Assembly: GCF_016862955.1 (NCBI RefSeq)
Contig: NZ_BONY01000009.1
Coordinates: 1-64,000, forward strand
Reading direction: 5' to 3'
DNA: 64,000 bases
DNA from: Rhizocola hellebori
GTDB taxonomy: Bacteria; Actinomycetota; Actinomycetes; Mycobacteriales; Micromonosporaceae
The notes below the pieces were generated by a model that worked only from the letters and a program-made list of their open reading frames with translations, did not search any database and was not told the DNA's origin. The position numbers and the translations under genes were made by a program. This document shows, piece by piece, positions 27,417-34,380 of the stretch (the first letter of the stretch is position 1; each line of letters begins with the position of its first letter).

Positions 27417-28074
27417 GCAGTCTCCAGTGCCCCTCGGAGATGACTTCCACGTCTCCGTCGACCACTTTGATGGCCGTCTCGTTGTCTGTCGCGTATGCCC
27501 GCACCGGCATCTTTGCGGCCCACTTTTCGGCATTGGCCATAGAGTTGTCTGGCATGCCGGGGTAGTCGACGTGCGGAAAGATCGAGAAGTCGACTATGCC
27601 CAGCGTTTTGTCGCCACCTCCGGGTGGGCTCCAGCGCACGAAGTCCTCGCCGATGCTGGGGGTCATCACCATGCTCCCGGCGCTCAGCCCGACATAGACC
27701 GTGTGGTGCAGGGTCGGGAACAGGTCTGCCAAACCGGACTCGCGCATCCAGTGGCACAGGTACATGGGATCGCCGCCCTCGACCAGCAGGGCGTCGGCCC
27801 CCTGCACCCGGGGCACCCAAAGCTGCTCGCCGACGCTGGGCAGCGCCGTGAGCTCCAGTATTCCCACGGATTTCCAGCCCAGCCCGGCCATGGGCGCTCT
27901 GTCTTCCTGCCCGCTGATCACACGGTAGGCCTGGACGGCACCGTTGCGCTGGGCGTGTAACGCGGTCGGGATGAACAGGGCATTGGACTCGGCGATCGGC
28001 TTGCCCAGCAGATCGACCAGCGCCTCATGGATGCTCTTGTTCCTGACCCCCGAATCAGTAAGGAGAAGCTTCAT
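27406..28074 (-). CDS. peptidase E-like protein (S51, type 1 glutamine amidotransferase fold)
   Basis: 222 residues. The nucleophile elbow GLSAGSMVM carries the catalytic Ser, with the acidic GGDPMYL upstream and FSIFPHVDYPG supplying the His region. Peptidase E enzymes cleave Asp-X dipeptides in the cytosol, though many actinobacterial members have not been assayed. ATG 28074 has AGGAAG at a good distance; ATG 28077 is adjacent. It is convergent with the transporter gene, overlapping 11 bases. Confidence 0.85.
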   Translation of the reverse strand: MKLLLTDSGVRNKSIHEALVDLLGKPIAESNALFIPTALHAQRNGAVQAYRVISGQEDRAPMAGLGWKSVGILELTALPSVGEQLWVPRVQGADALLVEGGDPMYLCHWMRESGLADLFPTLHHTVYVGLSAGSMVMTPSIGEDFVRWSPPGGGDKTLGIVDFSIFPHVDYPGMPDNSMANAEKWAAKMPVRAYATDNETAIKVVDGDVEVISEGHWRLLNP

Positions 28075-28154
28075 CATGCCCTTCCTGGCCATCGGATCAT
28101 CGTGTCCGGTTGAAGCTATCGCCCACCCCTGACAATTCGCCACCCTTGAGCCGC

Positions 28155-29213
28155 TCAGTAGGGACGCACAGCGGTGTGCAGGAAGCCGGCCGGGCTGCCT
28201 GGAATGGACCACGTCAAAGTCCAGGCGCCCACGGGCAGATCGGCTGCGACCGGCATCCGCATCTGGTAGCGGACCACTTCTCCTGGGCCGATGGCGGGGC
28301 GATCGCAGTTGAGCCGATGGCTGCTGGCCAGCGGATCGTGGCGAAGGTCGGGGCCCGAAGGCTGAAGTTGCTGGGTATAGGCCGGGCAATGGGTCAGCGA
28401 CACCTCGGCCTTGGTGACGTTGGTGAGCTCGACAATGTACCTGTACTCCTTGCCCTGCTTCAGAGAGCCGCCACTGATCTCGGCGCGCAGGCCACTGAAC
28501 GGACCGGTAAGGTCGCTCTGCCAACCGCCGATCTTCGCCGGGCAGGACAGCAGCTGAAGTCCCTGGTTGAGCGTGAGCGCCTTGCCGTTGGCCGTGATCT
28601 TCATCGATCCGGCCTCGCCCGAGGCGTTCTCGCACGCGGGTGTGGCGCGAAAGGACAACCAGGCGACGCCGGAATGCCCTGGCCGAAGCGCGATCGACTC
28701 GGCGCCGTCGGTGCTCAAACCGTCGAACACGCCCGGCTCGACGCTGCCCCCGACGGGGCTGCCGTCTCTGGCGAGCTTCTGCACTATTGGCCGGGCAGAA
28801 AGCACACAGGCCTCCGCTCCGATGTTCTGCACCCGCAACCCGAGCCCCACGCTCTGCGGGGCGGTGTCGGCCACGACGCTGTGGACGTCGAGTTGCGCCA
28901 TATCGGCTTCCTGGCACGGATTCAGGCCGAAGGGGTCCAATATGGGCGGTGCTTGTGGCGTTTGCGCCGCTGCGGGGGCATCGATCCAGGCCACCACACC
29001 GTCGGCCAGAGGCGGCTCGCCAGGCTGCGGCGCATGGCGGGTCACCACGAACGTCACGCCCGCCGCCGCCACCACGACCACCGCAGCGGCCGACACCACC
29101 GCCCGGCGAAACCGCCGCCGCATACCGGTTCTGACGCGTGACACCGGATCCTGCCACATCGGCAATGTCCTTTCTGGAGAGTTGAGCACCCGCCGAAGGT
29201 CGTCTTCGATCAT
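28155..29213 (-). CDS. membrane-anchored DUF4232-like protein coupled to a SigE-type sigma factor
   Basis: 352 residues: about 38 cytoplasmic residues with basic GMRRRFRR, one TM helix (AVVSAAAVVVVAAAGVTFVV) and an extracytoplasmic part with two beta-sandwich-like halves, Cys pairs and patterns such as VGLGLRVQNIGAEACVLSA that resemble the DUF4232 fold. The ATG overlaps the sigma gene stop by four bases (ATGA, 29210-29213), with AGGAGGT in front. Position suggests a signal-sensing partner of the sigma factor. It has no canonical anti-sigma motif. The sequence is unrelated to the partner at 3665, although gene order and topology are the same. Confidence 0.75.
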   Translation of the reverse strand: MIEDDLRRVLNSPERTLPMWQDPVSRVRTGMRRRFRRAVVSAAAVVVVAAAGVTFVVTRHAPQPGEPPLADGVVAWIDAPAAAQTPQAPPILDPFGLNPCQEADMAQLDVHSVVADTAPQSVGLGLRVQNIGAEACVLSARPIVQKLARDGSPVGGSVEPGVFDGLSTDGAESIALRPGHSGVAWLSFRATPACENASGEAGSMKITANGKALTLNQGLQLLSCPAKIGGWQSDLTGPFSGLRAEISGGSLKQGKEYRYIVELTNVTKAEVSLTHCPAYTQQLQPSGPDLRHDPLASSHRLNCDRPAIGPGEVVRYQMRMPVAADLPVGAWTLTWSIPGSPAGFLHTAVRPY

Positions 29214-29701
29214 TTCGGGACCTCCTGGCTGTAGACGGCGCGCAGCTTGGCCAATCCCCGCGAGCCGCTGGTCTTGACGGCTCCCACCGAGCAGCCGAGC
29301 ACCTCGGCGACCTGGGCCTCGGTCATGTCCTCGAAGAAGCGCAGCACCAGCACGGCGCGCTGATGCCGCGGCAGGCCAGCCAGCTGCCGCCAAAGAGCTT
29401 CATCTCTGGGTACCGGATCAACGCTGGCCTGATCCGGTACCTCATCAACAATGTCTTCACGGCGGCGGGCGCGCCGGTTGTTGAGGAAGCGATTGGTGAT
29501 GGTGCGCCGGATGTATCCCTCCGGATCATCGCGCCGCCGGATGAGCCACCAGCGCATGCCGACGTGTTCGAGAGCATCCTGGACCAGGTCTTCGGCCAGA
29601 AGCGGATCGCCGGAAAGCACCAGGGCGAATCGCAGCAACGCGCGATGCCGCTGCTGGATGAAGACGTCGAACGACGGCGGCGCCTCCCAGCGTGCGCTCA
29701 T
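29210..29701 (-). CDS. ECF-type RNA polymerase sigma factor, SigE family
   Basis: 163 residues: region 2 (FIQQRHRALLRFALVLSGDP, LAEDLVQDALEHV, then the WW-containing promoter-melting helix) and region 4 (LPRHQRAVLVLRFFEDMTE and HTH VAEVLGCSVGAVKTSGSRGL). It belongs to the same actinobacterial SigE-like branch as the factor at 4879. ATG 29701 gives the compact N-terminus; GTG 29719 would add six residues. Four-base overlap couples it to the membrane partner gene. Confidence 0.9.
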   Translation of the reverse strand: MSARWEAPPSFDVFIQQRHRALLRFALVLSGDPLLAEDLVQDALEHVGMRWWLIRRRDDPEGYIRRTITNRFLNNRRARRREDIVDEVPDQASVDPVPRDEALWRQLAGLPRHQRAVLVLRFFEDMTEAQVAEVLGCSVGAVKTSGSRGLAKLRAVYSQEVPK

Positions 29702-29853
29702 CACCACCTCAACTTCCACCTTCCAAGGACACCCAGCAGGCCGCCAATGGTTGACAGCCGCGACGCACCGGTCAAGGCCGGCCGGTGGCGCCGATGTGAA
29801 GATCTTGTGTGGGCGAGGCCTCGCGGCCCGCGCGACGTGGTTGGATCCGACCC

Positions 29854-30636
29854 ATGTGGCAGCCCCTACGTCGTGCGTTGTATCGGTTCTATGCCGGCCG
29901 GCTCCATGCGCAGCTTCGTGACATGGCCATGCCGCGGCACGTGGCGATGGTGATGGACGGCAATCGCCGCTGGGCTCGGCAGATGGGCTTCGACGACCCG
30001 AGGATCGGTCACCGCTACGGGGCCGAGCACCTGGACGAGGTGCTGGGCTGGTGCGCCGAGGCCGGCATCCGGCACGTCACCGTCTTCCTCGCTTCGGCTG
30101 ACAACATGAGGAAGCGAGACCCCGACGAGGTCGACCACCTCATGCAGATGATCGAAACCGTGGTGGCGCAGCGGTTGTCGCGGCAGACCAGCCTTTGGCA
30201 GCTGCATCTGGCCGGGCGGCTGGAGGTTCTGCCCGACTCCACCAGGCATGCCCTCAAACTCGCACAGGAAGAGACCCGCAGCAGGAACGCGGAGTTTCAC
30301 CTCACTGTCGCGATTGGATATGACGGCCGCGAGGAAATCGTCAGCGCGGTGCGTTGCCTGCTGGAGGAGGAGGCGCGCTCGGGCGCGACCCTCGATGACG
30401 TAGCGCAGCGCCTCAGCGCCGACGCGATCGCCGCGTATCTGTACACCGGCGGGCAGCCCGACCCTGACCTGGTGATCCGCACCAGCGGCGAGCGGCGGAT
30501 GTCGGGGTTCCTATTGTGGCAGGCGGCCTACTCCGAGCTGCATTTCTGCGACGTGTACTGGCCCGGATTCCGAAAGATCGATTTTATGCGGGCGCTGCGT
30601 TCTTACGCCTCCAGACAGCGCAGGTTCGGCGCCTGA
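29854..30636 (+). CDS. uppS: cis-prenyltransferase (isoprenyl/undecaprenyl diphosphate synthase family)
   Basis: 260 residues with all five conserved cis-prenyltransferase regions: MVMDGNRRWA with the catalytic Asp at 35, FLASADNMRKR, VAIGYDGREEI, PDPDLVIRTSGERRMSGFLL and YSELHFCDVYWPGF. It condenses isopentenyl diphosphate onto an allylic primer with cis geometry, making polyprenyl carriers for wall synthesis or a shorter prenyl chain. Actinomycetes often have several paralogues, so an accessory role is possible. ATG 29854 is chosen on family alignment; GTG 29809 is upstream. Confidence 0.93.
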   Translation: MWQPLRRALYRFYAGRLHAQLRDMAMPRHVAMVMDGNRRWARQMGFDDPRIGHRYGAEHLDEVLGWCAEAGIRHVTVFLASADNMRKRDPDEVDHLMQMIETVVAQRLSRQTSLWQLHLAGRLEVLPDSTRHALKLAQEETRSRNAEFHLTVAIGYDGREEIVSAVRCLLEEEARSGATLDDVAQRLSADAIAAYLYTGGQPDPDLVIRTSGERRMSGFLLWQAAYSELHFCDVYWPGFRKIDFMRALRSYASRQRRFGA

Positions 30637-30737
30637 CCCGCCCAGCTGGTGTATCCGGACCGCCTGGCGGGCGTACCCAAAAAATATTGAGGGTGTGGCA
30701 GGATGCCTGGGACTTTGTCGGGAGAGGGCGCGCGGCC

Positions 30738-31964
30738 ATGCTTGATCGGTTCACTGAAGAGGCGCGGCAGGCGCTGATTAAGGCCCAGCAGGCAGCTCGA
30801 AGCCTGCGCTACGACAGCCTCGACAGCGGCACCCTGCTGCTTGGCCTTCTCACCGATCACACCGACGCCGCGATCAGAGCGCTTGCCCAGCAAGGCATTA
30901 ACTTTGATGTGGTACGCGAGGAGATGCTCGCGCGGCGGCGGCCCGTGTTCCGCACCGAGCAGAAGGGCGCCGTCCCGTATACCGCAGAGTCGATGGCGCT
31001 CATCGACACGGCGGCACGAGAGTCCAAAAAGCTCGGTCACAAAGGTGTGTTGACATCGGGCCATCTCGTGCTGGCCATGGTGCGCACCCCGGAATCCGTG
31101 GCGGCGCAGACAATGCTTGCCCTCGGCGCCGACCTGAGGATGATCGAGCTCGCGGTGGCGGCCGGCCACGTGCCGTCGCTTCCCGAACCGGCTGTGGAGC
31201 TTCCCGACGAGTTCCGCAGGATGCTGGTCCAGCAGGCGGGTCTTGACTGGCCTCGCCCACGGCCTCACCTCATCTCGACCGTGGTCAATGTGCTTTGGTA
31301 CCTGGGCACGCTCGCCATTCTGGTGGTGGCCAGCCAGCACACCGCCGGCCCTGAGCTGGTGGTCGGTCTCGCCGCGGTCGGCCTGCTGTGGGTGGCGGTG
31401 CTGCACCTCATCATGATCCGCCGGGTGAGGATCCCGGCCCCCGTCAACTCCAGCCTGATGCCAAGCCCGCCGGAGCTGATGGCCCTGGTGGCGCGATGGG
31501 GCATCAGCGACTTCGCGATCTGGCTGCGCGACGACTACCACCTCGACGATCACGCGGTGCGGATCCGGGCCAAGGCGCGCATCGGCGTTTCCCGCGAGGT
31601 CTTCAACCGGCCCGCCGAGTCCGGTTTCGTGGTGGCGCACGAGCTTGCCCACCTGTTACGCAACGACTCGATGCGCAGCGTGATCGATCGATGGCTGCGG
31701 CGCAGCTTCCTGCTTCCCGCCGCGATCACTCTCGACCCGTGGATCTGGGCCATCATCGCCGCAAGCCTTGTCCTGCATGCCCTGGTGAAGAACTGGGAAG
31801 CCGAGTTCGCCAGCGATCTGATCGCCGTGAAGCTGCACGGCCACGAGCAGATGGCGTCCTTCGCCAACCGCACCCATGTGGCCAAAGGCTGGCCAAGCCG
31901 CACCCACCCGCCTTACGCGTGGCGGATGTGGCTGGCCAGCAAGAGAATCCCGCACCTGGTTTAG
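30738..31964 (+). CDS. Clp N-domain fused to a membrane M48-type zinc metalloprotease
   Basis: 408 residues. Residues 1-~150 are two Clp_N repeats: FTEEARQALIKAQQAARSL and a second unit beginning YTAESMALIDTAARESKKLG, as in the substrate/adaptor domain of ClpC/ClpA. There is no AAA+ module. Two TM helices (~180-225), a soluble loop and a third hydrophobic segment follow. The peptidase carries HELAH at 301-305 and the third ligand/D pair in EAEFASD (E356, D360), matching M48 HExxH...ExxxD. The chain looks like a self-contained membrane protease with a ClpC-like recognition domain. Its stop overlaps that of the convergent BtrH-like gene (31961-31964). Confidence 0.85.
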   Translation: MLDRFTEEARQALIKAQQAARSLRYDSLDSGTLLLGLLTDHTDAAIRALAQQGINFDVVREEMLARRRPVFRTEQKGAVPYTAESMALIDTAARESKKLGHKGVLTSGHLVLAMVRTPESVAAQTMLALGADLRMIELAVAAGHVPSLPEPAVELPDEFRRMLVQQAGLDWPRPRPHLISTVVNVLWYLGTLAILVVASQHTAGPELVVGLAAVGLLWVAVLHLIMIRRVRIPAPVNSSLMPSPPELMALVARWGISDFAIWLRDDYHLDDHAVRIRAKARIGVSREVFNRPAESGFVVAHELAHLLRNDSMRSVIDRWLRRSFLLPAAITLDPWIWAIIAASLVLHALVKNWEAEFASDLIAVKLHGHEQMASFANRTHVAKGWPSRTHPPYAWRMWLASKRIPHLV

Positions 31965-33247
31965 CGTGCTAGCAGCGCGACCGCCTGCTCCTCGAAGGTG
32001 CGGGCGGTGTCCACCAGCTCGGCCAGCGCGCCAAGCACGGCTGGGTCCGGACCGGGCGCATCCGCCGCGGTGATCGCCGCCGACAGCGCCTTGATCTCCT
32101 CCGCGCCCGCCCGCCCCATCGTCATGACCACCGTCATCCGGCGACGCGCCAGCTCGGTGACCTCGGGCAGGTCGTCGGCGGTCTCGGCGGCCAGATCGGC
32201 CAGCTTCGACCAGGATTGGCCCGACTGGCGGAACAGCTCTGCCGCCCGCGCCAGCTCCTTCTTGCCCAAGACAACTGCCGCCTCGTCCAGAAAGTCGGCA
32301 TACAGCGGCCGCGTCGCTCCCGCCGCGGTGTACTCCAGCTCGACGCACTCGTAGAGGCGCAGCAGGGCCCACGCGTAAGCACCCGGATCAGCGAAACGCC
32401 TGACCCATCCCGACTTCGTGCGCTCATCGCGCAGCTGCGCGGCCAGCCGGGTCATGCCCGAGAAGCCGAAATTCACATCGAAACTGTTGCCCAGCACCGG
32501 CCCGGTCAGGTGCGCCACCGTGACAGCCAATGCCGTTGCGATCGCGGCAGGCAAATCCACCGGCTTGGCCGGCCGGTCCACGGTGACCCGATGGTGGCGT
32601 CCCTTCTTGTATCCCGACCACGCACGGGCGAAATCATCCTCGGAAATCGGGTGTGGCTGAGCGTTGACATCGTCGAGATAGAGGATGTCGCCTTTGGCGC
32701 CTGCCACCACTACTTGGTACGGATCGGATGCCAACGCGAGCGTGTCGCTGTGCCACGGCAGGGCGCTGCGATCGACAAGGCACAGGGCTGCCTTCTCGAG
32801 CTCAAGATCGGCACGCAGCTGGGCCAGCGCGCGCGGCACGCTGCCGCTGTGCGTCTCGGAGGACCCGATCCCGAGCCGGGCCAGGACCGCAGCGAGCCAC
32901 GGCTCCGGATGGTGCTGCGCCACGATGGTGACAAGCGGCGGGATATTCGTGTACTCGAATGTCGCGTACATGAATCCGATACCTCCGCCGAGCCCGCACA
33001 CCATGGCCTCGCTGTAAGGCGCCGCGGTGTGTGGTGCGACATGACCGGCCTGGCGCAACAGGTGGCCCACCAGTGAACTGAGGCGATGCCCGCCCGCCCC
33101 GAACATGTCGTACCCGGGCACCAGGCCCGCCGGCAGCGGCCCAGAGCTGGCCTGTGCGAGCACCTGCCTGCGCGCGGTGCTGTAGCTTTCACGGGTGCGC
33201 GACATCCGTTCCCGCACCCGGCGCTTGAGATGCCGATGATCGGTCAT
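31961..33247 (-). CDS. BtrH-like (BtrH_N + DUF4872) protein
   Basis: 428 residues. After a basic ~35-residue N-terminus (LKRRVRERMSRTRESYSTAR) comes a BtrH-N-like papain-fold region with MFGAGGHRLSSLVGHLLRQAG and GLGGGIGFMYATFEY (~50-130), then a segment like DUF4872 with WHSDTLALASDPYQVVVAGA and a helical C-terminal half (~215-428). BtrH transfers an acyl side chain from its carrier protein during butirosin synthesis. Whether this homologue is an acyltransferase, peptidase or transglutaminase-like enzyme is unknown. ATG 33247 has AAGGGA in front. Confidence 0.75.
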   Translation of the reverse strand: MTDHRHLKRRVRERMSRTRESYSTARRQVLAQASSGPLPAGLVPGYDMFGAGGHRLSSLVGHLLRQAGHVAPHTAAPYSEAMVCGLGGGIGFMYATFEYTNIPPLVTIVAQHHPEPWLAAVLARLGIGSSETHSGSVPRALAQLRADLELEKAALCLVDRSALPWHSDTLALASDPYQVVVAGAKGDILYLDDVNAQPHPISEDDFARAWSGYKKGRHHRVTVDRPAKPVDLPAAIATALAVTVAHLTGPVLGNSFDVNFGFSGMTRLAAQLRDERTKSGWVRRFADPGAYAWALLRLYECVELEYTAAGATRPLYADFLDEAAVVLGKKELARAAELFRQSGQSWSKLADLAAETADDLPEVTELARRRMTVVMTMGRAGAEEIKALSAAITAADAPGPDPAVLGALAELVDTARTFEEQAVALLAR

Positions 33248-33473
33248 CATGAGTCCCTTCACGACGGACGGCGCGCCACGCCTCCCACGCCCGCGGCCAC
33301 CGACCCGTAAGTGTCTGGTGAAAGGACAGCACCACACTCATGCCCGCGATGGCATGGAGACCACCTTCGCCCCCGCGCCGCCGGTGGGCGTGGACCACCG
33401 ATCAGGGGGTAGGGCGCGCGAGCGACGCCGCACGCCGCATACTCCCCTCCCCCGCCGCCCGCCTGAAGCCTGG

Positions 33474-34196
33474 TCAGCGGGGTGTCAGCACCCAGAACTC
33501 GTTGCCGTCGGGGTCGGCCATCGCCACCCGGCCGTCCTCGCCCTGACCGGTGTCGATTCGTGTCGCGCCGAGCGAAGTCAGCCGGTCGACCTCTGCCTGC
33601 TGGTCACCGTCGGCAGGCGGGGCAAGCTCGAAAAACACCCTGTTCTCGGCAACCTTCGGTCTCACCGGCGGGCCGCCCCACGTGATCTTCGGACCTCCGT
33701 GCGGCGAACGGATCGCGGTCTCCTCGTTCTGATCCCAGACCAGCGGCCACCCCAGCGCCTTGCTCCAGAAATAGCCGACCGCCTGCGAGCCGTCGCAGGA
33801 AAGCGCTCCGATGAAACCGCACTCGGCGAGGAAATTGTTGCCCGCCTCGATCACGCAGAACTCGTTGCCTTCCGGGTCGGCGAGCACCACATGCTCGTCC
33901 TCCGGAAGCTGGCCGACGTCAAAATGCTGTGCGCCCAGCCCGAGCGCTCTGGCCACCGTCTGCTGCTGGCCGTCGAAAGACTTGCTCGTCAAATCAAAAT
34001 GCAGCCAGTTGAGTTCGGCCTTCGGCACTTCGGTTGGCACGAAACGGATTCGGAACCCGGTGTCATCCGAGGGAAGGACCGCGACGCCGTCGCGTGGATC
34101 GTCTACCATCGGCCAGCCCAGAACCCCCGACCAGAACCGCGCCTGGCTCGGCGGGTCGCTCGCGCCGAAGCAGACCGCCAACAGTTGACTAGCCAC
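33474..34196 (-). CDS. double-module VOC-family protein
   Basis: 240 residues made of two VOC modules: the first (~1-115) opens LLAVCFGASDPPSQARFWSG and ends VVLADPEGNEFCVIE; the second (~125-240) ends VAMADPDGNEFWVLTPR. A duplicated chain forms the two-module ligand cup within one polypeptide. Members include glyoxalase-like and antibiotic-binding proteins; the ligand is unknown. GTG 34196 has GAGGAG six bases upstream. It is divergent from the second AfsR-like gene. Confidence 0.88.
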   Translation of the reverse strand: MASQLLAVCFGASDPPSQARFWSGVLGWPMVDDPRDGVAVLPSDDTGFRIRFVPTEVPKAELNWLHFDLTSKSFDGQQQTVARALGLGAQHFDVGQLPEDEHVVLADPEGNEFCVIEAGNNFLAECGFIGALSCDGSQAVGYFWSKALGWPLVWDQNEETAIRSPHGGPKITWGGPPVRPKVAENRVFFELAPPADGDQQAEVDRLTSLGATRIDTGQGEDGRVAMADPDGNEFWVLTPR

Positions 34197-34380
34197 TAAC
34201 CGCTCCTCTGCAATCGGCAACTGACCGGTGCCGATAAGGCCAGCCTTGTCGCGCACTCGAACGGAAGCCTAAGGTGAGCCGGCGTCCCCTCGCAGCCGAG
34301 TATTGCGATGGCTGGGCTACGGCGTGGGGCGCTCTGGCTATTCCTATCTTCCAACAGCGATGTGATCCCGAGGGCTGGGA

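Noticed and set aside
27406-29157. Single 583-residue reading across peptidase E and the DUF4232-like gene
   Set aside because: The N-terminal part is an out-of-frame, Arg-rich reading of the membrane gene; peptidase E starts cleanly at 28074.
33248-33473. Possible gene in the 226-base spacer upstream of the BtrH-like gene
   Set aside because: Only basic or Pro-rich shadow frames; probably promoter and 3' region.
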